Shown here: positions 9,556 to 18,864 of the stretch, piece by piece
Position numbering within the stretch: position 1 is the stretch's first letter
How the letters are laid out: the number at the start of each line of letters is the position of its first letter
Assembly: GCF_900110605.1 (NCBI RefSeq)
Contig: NZ_FOFI01000005.1
Location: 1-64,000, forward strand
Length of the DNA stretch: 64,000 nucleotides
Origin: Epilithonimonas lactis
GTDB lineage: Bacteria > Bacteroidota > Bacteroidia > Flavobacteriales > Weeksellaceae
Reading direction: 5' to 3'
Translations under genes and position numbers: made by a program
The notes under the pieces: generated by a model
Told to the model about the DNA's origin: nothing
Database searches by the model: none
Seen by the model: only the letters and a program-made list of their open reading frames with translations

Positions 9556-9649
9556 TTTTTATTTGCAATCTCCTAAATGAAGAGGCTGAAACTTTATTCA
9601 GTCTGTTATTGACCTGATTTTGCTCTGAATGTCATTATGATTTTAGTTA

Positions 9650-9679
9650 TGAAAAAACGGCTTGGTTTTACACCAAGCC
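9650..9679 (-). terminator. Terminator at the 3' end of the tra operon
   Basis: GGCTTGGT and ACCAAGCC form a perfect eight-pair stem around a five-base loop. Read on the minus strand it is followed by G and six T residues. It sits 22 bases after the traQ stop codon. Confidence 0.75.
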
Positions 9680-9701
9680 ATCTACAAGTTAACGTTATTT
9701 T

Positions 9702-10142
9702 TTACGACGCATTGTCAAATTCAAAATCAACCTTCCGTTCGTTTCCAAAACTATCTTTGATCCAAATACTGAACTGATGGGATTCCGAAGCTTGAGAGGT
9801 GTAGTAAAGCCTGAACTGCTTTTGCTTTAATGGATATTCGTCATTAGGCAGGTAGGGCTCATCGTTGTAATAGCGAAGTTGACCGGAGCCTTCAAACTGA
9901 AAATAACGGATTCGGTACGAGGTTCCATCAAAATTGGAAGAAGTGAGGAGCGAAATACGAATTTCTACGGTTTCCTTCTCTGCTATTTTCGATGGAACAG
10001 GCAATATTTCAACCTCGAATGGGAAGTCCTGCTGGATTTCCAGATCGTTGTCTTGACAAGAATTCATTAGCAAACTGACGATAAACATGAGCAACGAATA
10101 CCTGAACAATATTGATAATTTACGTTTGATGACATTTTTCAT
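9702..10142 (-). CDS. traQ: Conjugative transposon protein TraQ (DUF3872)
   Basis: A 146-residue lipoprotein-like protein. It has a hydrophobic N-terminal segment (SLLMFIVSLLMNSC, with a plausible lipobox Cys near 29) and a beta-rich domain with the DUF3872 signature (FEVEILPVPSKIAEKETVEI, then YRIRYFQFEGSG). TraQ is the last gene of the Bacteroidetes tra operon and is thought to sit at the cell envelope. It starts 11 bases after traO ends, and a terminator follows it, which matches the expected operon end. Confidence 0.9.
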   Translation of the reverse strand: MKNVIKRKLSILFRYSLLMFIVSLLMNSCQDNDLEIQQDFPFEVEILPVPSKIAEKETVEIRISLLTSSNFDGTSYRIRYFQFEGSGQLRYYNDEPYLPNDEYPLKQKQFRLYYTSQASESHQFSIWIKDSFGNERKVDFEFDNAS

Positions 10143-10153
10143 TTTGTAACATT

Positions 10154-10714
10154 TTAAAAATTAAATCGCAGTCCAAAACCAAACAAAGCGTGAAGCTGTC
10201 CAAGCTGACTATTCTGCAAATAGCGCAATTGACCATTGACCAGAAAAACCAGTTGTTCCGTCAGGTAGCTTTCCAAGGACAGCTTACCATTGGCACCGTA
10301 AATAAAATTCCCGGTAGAATTAATAATAGAGCCATCATAGATCATTTCATTTCCCTTATTGATTTGTTCATAACCTGCGAGCCCGCCTATGCCTAGATTT
10401 AAATTGACATTTCGCATCAGGTCTCCCCACAGATAAAGGCTATATCCTCCATTGAACAAAAACGTATCAATCGGAATATCGTAATGGGTATATTCGCTAT
10501 ATTGTCTGTTGTATTCCGCATATCCGAAAAGATAATTACCGTTTTTAGCATAGGAAATTAGACCTGCACTTAATGCATAATTGTATTTCTCAGGAGACTG
10601 CGGAAATACGGAATACGACACTTCTAAACCCTTTTGCTTCAGGATCATTTGCTGAGCATAAGTCATAATATTCATCAGCAGTGCTATTATTATTAAAAAT
10701 ATCTTTTTCATCAT
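10154..10714 (-). CDS. traO: Conjugal transfer protein TraO
   Basis: This 186-residue protein has a signal peptide (MMKKIFLIIIALLMNIMTYA) and a predicted beta-rich body ending HALFGFGLRFNF, the aromatic C terminus typical of outer-membrane beta proteins. The sequence and its place between traN and traQ match TraO of Bacteroidetes conjugative transposons. It is probably an outer-membrane part of the transfer apparatus. It starts four bases after the traN stop, so translation is likely coupled. Confidence 0.9.
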   Translation of the reverse strand: MMKKIFLIIIALLMNIMTYAQQMILKQKGLEVSYSVFPQSPEKYNYALSAGLISYAKNGNYLFGYAEYNRQYSEYTHYDIPIDTFLFNGGYSLYLWGDLMRNVNLNLGIGGLAGYEQINKGNEMIYDGSIINSTGNFIYGANGKLSLESYLTEQLVFLVNGQLRYLQNSQLGQLHALFGFGLRFNF

Positions 10715-10718
10715 ACCT

Positions 10719-11615
10719 CTATTTTATAGTTAAACCGCTAATCAATCTTGCATTGATGAGATCTTTATTTTCAAGTTCTACTTTCTGATGCCGTCCACCA
10801 TTTTTTTCCAGAATTTCGATTTCTAAAACCTGATCTTTCAAAAGCGTAAACTGATCCAATAAATAAATTCCCATCAGGTCGGAATGGTGAGAAGCTGAAG
10901 TAAGCGGCATATTGACCCGAATCGGCACTAATAATTTGTCCTGAACAACGGTTCTTTTTAAAATCTTCTTGTCGACAATTTTGAAAGTGACCCATTCGAT
11001 TTCATAGGCTACATTACTGCTGTTGTTAAGCTGTAAAGTAAAATAGTATTTGTTGTCATTGACATGGAGTGCTCTCACTGAGAACTGAATTCCAAAGCTC
11101 TTAGAAGCAATGTGTTTGATCGTTCTATGGCTTTTTTCATACAGATTTTCCATGATCAGTTCTGTTAGGGAAGACGAACTTCCCTTGAGGTCTTCAAACA
11201 AAACATCCGTAGAATATTGTTGTTCCATGCTTCTTTGCTGCTTTAACAAATCATAACTGAGCACGTCCGGAAAAGAACTGTAATAGACATCAAAGTTGTA
11301 AAACTTCCCATCCTCTGTGATTACCGAAAAATTCGTTTCTTCTTCAAAATCCCTGACGGCAGATTTGACACGAAGAACATTTCCGATAGGATCAGCCTTA
11401 CTGGCGATCAACAGATCACTTCCGAGGTCAACGTAGCGGATTCGTGAAGGAAACAGCAGATGGGAAGTCTTGTTGTACGTGACCTGCATTTTGAAGGATT
11501 TTAATTTTGCCTCTTCCAATGGCAGATGACTTGAGATAGAATCCTGAGCGGACGATCTGCTCGCAAAGAGCAGAAACAGAATTATCAAGAGATAATGACT
11601 TTTATTTTTGTTCAT
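10719..11615 (-). CDS. traN: Conjugative transposon protein TraN (DUF4138)
   Basis: A 298-residue periplasmic/outer-membrane protein. Its signal peptide (LLIILFLLFASRSSAQ) is followed by a VirB9-like beta-rich N-terminal region (LGSDLLIASKADPIGNVLRV) and a C-terminal domain with the DUF4138 pattern (FTLQLNNSSNVAYEIEWVTF). By family it is the VirB9-like component of the outer-membrane core complex. It lies between traM and traO in one operon. Confidence 0.9.
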   Translation of the reverse strand: MNKNKSHYLLIILFLLFASRSSAQDSISSHLPLEEAKLKSFKMQVTYNKTSHLLFPSRIRYVDLGSDLLIASKADPIGNVLRVKSAVRDFEEETNFSVITEDGKFYNFDVYYSSFPDVLSYDLLKQQRSMEQQYSTDVLFEDLKGSSSSLTELIMENLYEKSHRTIKHIASKSFGIQFSVRALHVNDNKYYFTLQLNNSSNVAYEIEWVTFKIVDKKILKRTVVQDKLLVPIRVNMPLTSASHHSDLMGIYLLDQFTLLKDQVLEIEILEKNGGRHQKVELENKDLINARLISGLTIK

Positions 11616-11634
11616 TTTTCTTTAATTTTTGTTG

Positions 11635-12927
11635 TTATTTTTTAGATATCAGAAATACCTGGTGACCAGACTTTACAGTGACTTTGGGCTGTCTGACTCG
11701 TTTTTGGAAATAGCCCGACAAGCCTTGCAACACGCCCCTGCTCATGTCTGCAGCGATCTGTTGACCTGCTGATTGGGTCATCATAATGTTGGTGCCCGAA
11801 GTTTGCCCCATACTGCCCACAATGTCGGTTACGGCATTTTGTTCCGGTGAATATGGAACATACAAACCTGGCTGACCATCATTGTCATAAACATTGATTT
11901 CTACTGGGTAGATACTGCCCTGATATTCGATGGATGAAATGATAAGCTGCAGTCTCCCACCTTGAAACTTTCCTGTAGCTTTAAGTGAGATTCCGGCGAG
12001 AATCTCCTTGCGGCCGAGGCGCATATTTTCCACAAGTCTTATGGATAAAGTACTTTCAGAAGTCACTGTCTTTGTTTCCTGTATAGTGCCTTTAATCGCA
12101 TTACCGACTTGCCTGTCATCCTTAATATCATGGCCAGATCCAAAAAAACGATCATTCAAACTTGTTATAAATGCACTGTCTGACGGTTCCCTGTACAAGG
12201 ATGAGACAACATTTTGACGGACTGGTTTTGCTGCTGTGAAAAGCGGATCCTTTTGAGTAGATGGTTTCACATCATCTGTTCCAGATACTGATCCCTCCTC
12301 CTTATTATTGACAGGGAGATACTTGGCAGCCATCTGGTAGGATTTCTCCATCAGTTCCAGCTGGTCATTGACGCCCATACCTGCAGGGACAGCATTGTTC
12401 TGAAGAGCCTCATTCTTTAATCTGGAGATTTCATTTCTGAGGTTATTTACTTCACGATCGTCACGACTGTAGAAGGAACTCAATGTTTGCTGCGCATTGC
12501 GATAACTTTTGACAGCATTCTGATCAGACGGTGGAAGGCCGTCCGAACTGCCTGTCAGTGGATTTCCGTCGGGATTACTGCCTTGATTGTTTTCGTCAGA
12601 CCAGTAATCCGATAAAGTGGTGATCGCATTTCTTTTCGCTTCATCTTTTTGCTCGAGGAGCTGCTGTTCATACGCTTTTTGTTTATCAGATTGCAGCTGA
12701 TCATCTTTGGCCTGCGGGATACCCGCATTAAAACCGGAATCATCAACAATTGTATTCTCCTTAGGCTTAAAAATGAGGTAAAAACAACCTGCACAAAACG
12801 CTGCCATCAAAAAATAAATGACCGGCTTCTTTAGTCGCTCCCACTGTGAATTCTGAAAGTTTTTTGGTTCTTGCTCAGATTGCGGTGAATCACCTTCAGT
12901 GATCTTAATTGTATTTGAATCTTTCAT
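11635..12927 (-). CDS. traM: Conjugative transposon protein TraM (VirB10-like)
   Basis: The start at 12927 (MKDSNTIKITEGDSPQ) is preferred. An upstream in-frame ATG at 12987 would overlap traL by 56 bases, whereas 12927 lies four bases after the traL stop. The protein has a cytosolic tail, one membrane segment (YFLMAAFCAGCFYLIF), a long Gln/Lys-rich coiled-coil linker and a C-terminal beta domain with SIRLVENMRLGRKEI and GLSGYFQKRVRQPKV. This layout is VirB10-like: an inner-membrane protein spanning the periplasm. About 430 residues is normal for TraM. Confidence 0.9.
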   Translation of the reverse strand: MKDSNTIKITEGDSPQSEQEPKNFQNSQWERLKKPVIYFLMAAFCAGCFYLIFKPKENTIVDDSGFNAGIPQAKDDQLQSDKQKAYEQQLLEQKDEAKRNAITTLSDYWSDENNQGSNPDGNPLTGSSDGLPPSDQNAVKSYRNAQQTLSSFYSRDDREVNNLRNEISRLKNEALQNNAVPAGMGVNDQLELMEKSYQMAAKYLPVNNKEEGSVSGTDDVKPSTQKDPLFTAAKPVRQNVVSSLYREPSDSAFITSLNDRFFGSGHDIKDDRQVGNAIKGTIQETKTVTSESTLSIRLVENMRLGRKEILAGISLKATGKFQGGRLQLIISSIEYQGSIYPVEINVYDNDGQPGLYVPYSPEQNAVTDIVGSMGQTSGTNIMMTQSAGQQIAADMSRGVLQGLSGYFQKRVRQPKVTVKSGHQVFLISKK

Positions 12928-12931
12928 AAGT

Positions 12932-13201
12932 TTATCTTTTAATCGGGGCATTCGTGCGGTTATCATTTGCAGTATTTCCCACATCAACGCGGTCTGAAAA
13001 GGTGGTGATGTGACTGATCGAGATGGTGTTATTCTTATTTCCAGTCGAAATGGCTATGCTTACCAGCACAGCAACTGTAAGAACGACATAACATCCAAAA
13101 AAAAGCTTAGTCATTAACCGCTGCTGCACCGTGGGTAGCGCTTTCCATTTTTGATCTGCCTTTAAGACATGGCGTTCTATTATATCTCTTATTTTTTTCA
13201 T
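12932..13201 (-). CDS. traL: TraL-like small membrane protein (DUF3989)
   Basis: This 89-residue protein has one transmembrane helix (LFFGCYVVLTVAVLVSIAIS, near residues 33-52) and a hydrophilic tail. Position between traK and traM and the DUF3989-like form support TraL. It probably stabilises the inner-membrane complex of the secretion channel; no direct function is known. It starts 11 bases after traK and its stop is four bases before the traM start. Confidence 0.8.
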   Translation of the reverse strand: MKKIRDIIERHVLKADQKWKALPTVQQRLMTKLFFGCYVVLTVAVLVSIAISTGNKNNTISISHITTFSDRVDVGNTANDNRTNAPIKR

Positions 13202-13212
13202 TGTTCTTATTG

Positions 13213-13836
13213 TTAACGTTCAACAGTTTCAACATCTTTGTTTTCAACGACATTGAATTTTTCAATGGTAAATCCCTGGGGATTGCTGTCTGACCGCACG
13301 GAGTTCACTAATGAACAGTTGGTGATTAGACTTCGTATCGTCAGATTACTGGACCTGATAATGAACTGTCTTGCATACGTCTTGACCGAATATGGATAAT
13401 TGTTAAAATCAGCCACCACACTGTCAACCTCGACCCTCTGCTGGATGTTCCCTGAGATGATCCTATTATAATAGCCCTTCTCCTGAAGGTCTTTATAATA
13501 ATCGAATGCAGACTGGTCTGCCAGATTGAAAGCTCTTTTGACATTGCTTTCAATGGCATTTTTATCCGGTGCAACAGTGAAGAACAATTCATGGAATCGT
13601 CTTACATGCTCTCTCGCTTCAACGGGTCTGTTGATCGACATATCCTGCGAGAGTGCTACCATCAGCGACTTGCCGTTATCCAATACATAGATCTTCTGAC
13701 GTTGCTCTTCAGCAAATTGGTAGGACTTGATAACAACAACGCCCACTACTGCAAAGCAGAGTACCGCAAAAACAAAGGTGAATAAGCGGATCTGCTTGAA
13801 GCTGCTCTCTATATTTCTTAAAGTTTTAAATTCCAT
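13213..13836 (-). CDS. traK: Conjugative transposon protein TraK (VirB8-like)
   Basis: A 207-residue bitopic protein. A short cytosolic start (MEFKTLRNIESSFKQIRLF) is followed by one membrane helix (TFVFAVLCFAVVGVVVI) and a periplasmic NTF2-like domain. The size, layout and motif HVRRFHELFFTVAPDKNAI match TraK. By family it is the VirB8-like assembly factor. It follows traJ by 12 bases in the same operon. Confidence 0.91.
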   Translation of the reverse strand: MEFKTLRNIESSFKQIRLFTFVFAVLCFAVVGVVVIKSYQFAEEQRQKIYVLDNGKSLMVALSQDMSINRPVEAREHVRRFHELFFTVAPDKNAIESNVKRAFNLADQSAFDYYKDLQEKGYYNRIISGNIQQRVEVDSVVADFNNYPYSVKTYARQFIIRSSNLTIRSLITNCSLVNSVRSDSNPQGFTIEKFNVVENKDVETVER

Positions 13837-13848
13837 TGGATCGTATTT

Positions 13849-14841
13849 TTATTTTAATAGTCTGCCTGAAATATTCCCTGTTGCCGAACCCGCTGCCGCT
13901 CCTGCAATGTTGCCTGATTTTGTAGCGGTCTGGTTGACATTGCGCATAAAGTTTCCGGCACCACCTGCCTGAATGATCCATCCTGTGACAGTTGGCACCG
14001 TAAAATATCCGACAACACCGATGACCATATAGATGATGTAGACGGTATTAGAAGTATCAGGAATGAAGTTCGGGTCTGCCAGCATTTCAATATCTTTCTC
14101 AATGATGAGTGTTTGAATTTTGGCCAGTATGGCACTGAAAATATCAGCAACCGGCAACCATAGATAAACACTGATATATCGCGTCAGCCATTGCGTCAGT
14201 GTGGTCTGAAAACCATCCCATACAGAGATGGCAAATGCAATGGGTCCCAAAATAGAAAGTACAATGAGGAAAAAGGTCCGGATTGTATCAATCACCAACG
14301 CTGCGGACTGGAAGAGGATTTCTAAGAACTCTCGAAAACCGTCCCTGATCTGCTTCTTAATATCAAACATTTCTCTCTCAATGTACATTCCTGACATCGT
14401 GACCAGATCAGATGGCGACCAGCCTAGCTCGTCAAGCTTTTTGTCAAATTCCTCATCCGAGATCAGATACGCCATTTCGGGATTCCTGAGCATGGCCTCT
14501 CGTTCGAGAAGATCTTTTTTTTGCTGCAATTCGTTCAGATCCAACACCTGATTCTCCAACATTGAATGGCTACCCTGAACGATCGGGCTTAAAACACCGT
14601 TAATACTTCCCAGTACCAATGTTGAAAAGAACATAATGCAGATGCCGATGGCAAATGGTCTTAGCATTGGAAACAGGTCGATCGGTTCGGCACGGCTGAG
14701 TGACTGCCATACCTTGATGGCCACATAGAACAAGGCGCCCAGGCCAGCCACGCCCTTTGCGACCGCGGCCATATCGGCACACAATGGCATCATCTCATCA
14801 TAGACCGAACGAAGGACTTCGTGTAAATTGCTAGGTTCCAT
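13849..14841 (-). CDS. traJ: Conjugative transposon protein TraJ (VirB6-like)
   Basis: A polytopic 330-residue membrane protein starting MEPSNLHEVLRSVYDEMMPL. There are several hydrophobic spans, including LGALFYVAIKVW, GICIMFFSTLVLGSI, TFFLIVLSILGPIAFAISVW and VYIIYMVIGVVGYFTVPTV. WDGFQTTLTQWLTRYISVYLW is highly typical of the family. It corresponds to VirB6, the inner-membrane channel component. The start is one base after the traI stop, so the genes are tightly coupled. Confidence 0.92.
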   Translation of the reverse strand: MEPSNLHEVLRSVYDEMMPLCADMAAVAKGVAGLGALFYVAIKVWQSLSRAEPIDLFPMLRPFAIGICIMFFSTLVLGSINGVLSPIVQGSHSMLENQVLDLNELQQKKDLLEREAMLRNPEMAYLISDEEFDKKLDELGWSPSDLVTMSGMYIEREMFDIKKQIRDGFREFLEILFQSAALVIDTIRTFFLIVLSILGPIAFAISVWDGFQTTLTQWLTRYISVYLWLPVADIFSAILAKIQTLIIEKDIEMLADPNFIPDTSNTVYIIYMVIGVVGYFTVPTVTGWIIQAGGAGNFMRNVNQTATKSGNIAGAAAGSATGNISGRLLK

Positions 14842-14842
14842 C

Positions 14843-15475
14843 TTACCAGTATTTTTGATTTGATGTACCGTAAAGATCCAATACCCTTTGGGTATTGTTC
14901 TGTTTTTTTGCTCTCAAATAGCTGACAGAAATATTCTTATTTGTGTAGTATCTTACAAGATTATGGTACTCTTTGACCTCTTTGTACACTCGGTCGATCA
15001 CATCCATTCTTTCTTTATCATTGAGCGAAAGGCCATTTGCCGTAATGATCTCTTTTAGCTCTTTCAGCAGTTCTGTACTTTCGGTCAGTAATGCTGAGTA
15101 GCCGTTTGCGATCGCCGTCAGCTCCTGGGCATTGAAGTTGGGATCATTGAGCATCTTGCTGAAATTGGTGACGTATATTTCTGATACGTCTCCTACCATC
15201 AGAACGGTCTGCTGAACTTTTCGGGCATCTTTGACCAGATTATTGATGGCTTTCAACTTATCATAATATTCCTTACCCTGCTCATATACTTTCTTAACTT
15301 CGTTGAAGTTCTTGACGACATTGGAAACGGTTGATGAGGTCTGCACAATTTCATTGGCGGAGTTCAGAATTCCTGATGCGAGGTTAGCCGGATCGGTCAC
15401 TACGAATTGTGCTTTTGCGTAAGTTGCGGTTGCGAAAATTGCTACCATTGCTGTTTTGATGATGAAATTTTTCAT
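14843..15475 (-). CDS. traI: Conjugative transposon protein TraI (DUF4141)
   Basis: A 210-residue secreted protein with a signal peptide (MKNFIIKTAMVAIFATATYAKA) followed by VVTDPANLASGILNSANEIV, the DUF4141 start. The remainder is helical with coiled-coil character, like the VirB5/TrbJ-type proteins exported by the system. Despite its name it is not the relaxase of F-type plasmids. It lies between traG and traJ. Confidence 0.9.
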   Translation of the reverse strand: MKNFIIKTAMVAIFATATYAKAQFVVTDPANLASGILNSANEIVQTSSTVSNVVKNFNEVKKVYEQGKEYYDKLKAINNLVKDARKVQQTVLMVGDVSEIYVTNFSKMLNDPNFNAQELTAIANGYSALLTESTELLKELKEIITANGLSLNDKERMDVIDRVYKEVKEYHNLVRYYTNKNISVSYLRAKKQNNTQRVLDLYGTSNQKYW

Positions 15476-15503
15476 TGTTTTTAAATTTTAATTGATTGAA
15501 TAA

Positions 15504-18011
15504 TTAATTGTCTTTGTTCGATTTGATTCTTTTTAAAGAAATCCTCTTGATGGCATGTTCTACATTGCCGTCAAGTTCCGAAGCGAGATTCATGACTTCC
15601 ATCTTCTCTGTTTCTTCAGTGGTATAAGCTAGATATTCTTCGGTCGAAACCTCCGTAGCGTAGACCGCAGAGTGCGTTCCGCCCAGTCCGATCCAGACTT
15701 CTTTGTAGAGTCTTCTCGGATCGTTGTTCATATTGATGGAAAGCACTTGGGATTTTTCCTTGTCCGTGAGCCCAAGCATCGCCTGTATATCATCGAATTT
15801 GTTCATGTACTTACGCTGATCCAACAGGATCTTGCAGTCTGAATTGTTGATGATACTTTCCTTGACAATCGGTGACTGGATGATGTCGTCCACTTCCTGC
15901 GTGACCACAATAGCTTCTCCGAAGAATTTTCTTACCGTTTTGAATAGGTACTTGATGTACTCTGCCATACCCTCTTTAGCAATCGCTTTCCAGGCTTCTT
16001 CGATGAGGATCAGTTTTCTGATGCCCTTGAGTCTTCGCATCTTGTTGATGAAAACCTCCATAATGATAATGGTCACGATCGGGAACAAAATCTTATGATC
16101 TTTGATGGCATCAATTTCAAATACGATAAAGCGCTTGGACAACAGATCCAGTTGCTTTTCCGAATTTAACAGGTAATCGTACTCTCCACCTTTATAATAT
16201 GGTTCCAATACATTGAGAAAGTTGGCGATATCAAAATCCTTTTCCCGAACTTTCTTATGGTCAAGGATTTTTTGATAATCATCCGTGACATAGTCATAAA
16301 AGCCATTGAACGATGGAAATTGATCACTGCGTTTGATCTGTTCAATGTAGCCGCTTACTGCATTGGATAAAGCCACCTCCTCTGAGCGCTTGGGTGGCTC
16401 ATCATCCCGTTTCCACAAAGTCAAAATCAAGGTTTTGATACTTTCTCGCTTTTCAATGTCAAAGACGCCGTCATCGGTATAGAATGGATTGAAGGCGATC
16501 GGATTGTCTTCGGTATAGGTAAAATACACGCCGTCTTCCCCTTTTGTCTTGCCCTTGATCAGTTCACACAATCCCTGATAAGAATTTCCGGTATCAACCA
16601 GCAGCACGTGGGCACCTTGCTCATAGTACTGTCTGACCATGTGGTTGGTGAAAAATGATTTTCCGCTTCCTGAAGGTCCCAAAATAAATTTGTTCCGGTT
16701 GGTAATGATCCCCTGCTTCATCGGAAGATCGGAAATATCCAAATGAATAGGCTTTCCGGTCAGACGGTCAGCCATCTTGATCCCGAAGGGTGATGGGGAG
16801 TCCTGATAATTGGTTTCTTCTGTGAAAAAACACAAGGCTGGTTCGATGAACGTGTAAAAGCTTTCCTCACTCGGAAAGTCACCTGCATTTCCCGGAATAC
16901 CCGCCCAGTAAAGCGTTGCCGTGTCGGTGGTATTATGTCTGGGCTTGCATTCCATCAAAGCTAAGGCACTACCGGTATCATTCTTCAGCTGTTTCAATTC
17001 TGAAGGATTATCAGACCATGACATCACATTGAAATGTGCACGGACGGATTGCAGACCGTATGAATGGGCTTCATTCAAATACTTTTCTATCCATTCCTTA
17101 TTAATCTGGTTCGCCCTGCTGTATCGTGCCAATGAATGCATGTTTCTGGCAGACTTTTCAAATTTACTCAGGTTCTCTTCGCTGTTGTCAATAAACAAAT
17201 ATTGGTTGTACATGTGATTGCAGCTTAATAAGAGTCCTACCGGAGATGCGAAAGACAATAGGCAGTCACTTCTGTCGGTGCTCAGTTTTTCATATCGGCT
17301 ATGAGATGAGACCGTCCCAGGCAGATCATCCGTATCGGATAAAGTATGCATACTGATACGGTTGTTGCCGATACGCATTTCTTCTGATCCGAGTTTGATG
17401 TCCTGCAATGATGGATTCACTTCTCTAGACAAGGTCAGGTACTGTTCCAATATTCCAGACTGTTCAGCGGTTCCTGAGATCTCATCTTCGGTCATTCTTT
17501 TCAAATGGATGTAACCGCTGTCGTTTATAATTCTTTCGAACTGGTCGACAGCTTCCATAAAGCGGTTGATCACTTCTTTGTCCTTGATCTCCTTCGGGAT
17601 CAGCTTACCCTTGCAGAGGGACGAAAAGTTGCTCTGCATCCGCATTCGTTCTTTACTGGTTTTCGTGATGAACAGGTAACAGTAATGGTTTAAAAAAGGT
17701 CTCTCATTGAAATGTCGTTCAAAGGATTTTGACAGAAAACTCTGGTCTTCTCTCGAAAGATCAGGATTGTAGTTTTCTTTGATAAATCAGTCTTGCTTAT
17801 GCACGACCGTAAAGTCAGGCAGGGTCTTGATGGCCTTGAACCAGGCTGAGTGCATCGCTTCATATTCTGCCGATGCGACAGTGAATAGTTCAGGAAGTCT
17901 GACCTTGAAGCAAACCGTGACATCCGCATCTTTTGAAATAATACAATCGTTCTCAATCGCAAGCAGTGGAAATTTACTCTCCAGCGTTGCGGCTTTGGAG
18001 GTATTTCTCAT
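15504..18011 (-). pseudogene. traG: TraG (VirB4-type) conjugation ATPase, interrupted by an in-frame TGA
   Basis: The full frame begins at 18011 (MRNTSKAATLESKFPLLAIE), with the ATG overlapping the traF stop. After VVHKQD, codon 75 (17787-17789) is TGA, then the frame continues FIKENYNPDLSREDQSF to the end with no other stop. The ATPase half is intact: GPSGSGKSFF Walker A near full-length residue 445 and a Walker B-like LILIEEAWKAIAKEG. Intact relatives are about 830 residues, equal to the 835 codons here. Homologues have Trp at this position, so TGG to TGA is the likely change. The first downstream ATG (17645) would give 713 residues lacking the N-terminal domain. TraG energises pilus and channel assembly, so transfer should fail unless the stop is read through or is a sequence error. 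Confidence 0.88.
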
Positions 18012-18349
18012 GCTGAAGTTTTTTGAAGGTTACTTTTCAGGTAGCGATAGATGCATTTGCGGCTGATGATGTATTTTGGATGCTTTTTTTGAGCGCCTAA
18101 TTTCATCAGTCCGTGCTCGCCGTATTTTCCATTCAGCGAGAAGGTCTGCCAGATTAGTATGGCACTACTTGCTCCGCCAATCGTAAGGCAGAGATAGGTA
18201 TTGACACCAGCCATATACATGACCATTACGCTTACGAGTATCCCCAATAATCCTCCTGCAAAAATGAACAGGTATTGGGCTTTTAGCCCTTTGAACTCTA
18301 CCGTCCTTCCGATGCCTTTGTTGATATGATAGGTATTCATGATCATCAT
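18008..18349 (-). CDS. traF: Conjugative transposon protein TraF (DUF4133, VirB3-like)
   Basis: 113 residues with two adjacent membrane spans (YLFIFAGGLLGILVSVMVMY and YLCLTIGGASSAILIW) and the family start YHINKGIGRTVEFKGLKAQY. It corresponds to VirB3. The start may be 18349 or the internal ATG at 18340, which gives the common MNTYHINKG. Its last codons overlap the traG start in an ATGA arrangement, indicating coupled translation. Confidence 0.9.
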   Translation of the reverse strand: MMIMNTYHINKGIGRTVEFKGLKAQYLFIFAGGLLGILVSVMVMYMAGVNTYLCLTIGGASSAILIWQTFSLNGKYGEHGLMKLGAQKKHPKYIISRKCIYRYLKSNLQKTSA

Positions 18350-18350
18350 T

Positions 18351-18656
18351 TTAAAGGAAGAATGAACGAAGGATCGTTGCTGCCACGATCAGAAAAATAC
18401 ACGCACCAAACCAGCTGGCAGCAGTCTTGCTAGTGTCGGGATCACCACTACTGAACTTGTTGTAAACCTTAACCCCACCGATCAGTCCCACGACAGCCCC
18501 GATCGCATAGATGAGTTGTGTTGCAGGCTCAAAATAAGAGGTGACCATCTGGGTCGCTTCGTTGATTCCTGCCGTACCGTTTCCCTGGGCGAAAGCGCAG
18601 GAAGCAAAAACTATTGCTAACATCGTAAACAGCAGCTTTTTTCTTTGTTTTTCCAT
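18351..18656 (-). CDS. traE: Conjugative transposon protein TraE (DUF4134, VirB2-like)
   Basis: 101 residues: a signal sequence (LLFTMLAIVFASCAFAQ), then two hydrophobic helices around GAVVGLIGGVKVYNKFSSGD and ASWFGACIFLIVAATILRSF. This is the layout of VirB2-type pilin-like subunits and of TraE. It ends one base before traF. It is now the first gene of the traE-to-traQ run, since a plus-strand insertion separates it from traD. Confidence 0.91.
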   Translation of the reverse strand: MEKQRKKLLFTMLAIVFASCAFAQGNGTAGINEATQMVTSYFEPATQLIYAIGAVVGLIGGVKVYNKFSSGDPDTSKTAASWFGACIFLIVAATILRSFFL

Positions 18657-18864
18657 TTTACAAAATTTAGTTGGTTACTGAGAACTGCACTCTGCATTAC
18701 TCAAAAGCAAATTTGTTATGGAAAAACGGGGTGTTTTTTAACTGTCTTTGAGGGGTGATATTTGGCGCTTTATGACCTAATTGCTTTTATAATTTTGTAT
18801 TTTAGCAATTGATCTCATAATGTTATGAGGTATATTATATAATAACATCAAAGAATAAAGTATA

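Noticed and set aside
17690-17962. A 90-codon minus-strand frame inside traG
   Set aside because: It is in the wrong frame; the true TraG frame through this region is clear on both sides of the TGA.
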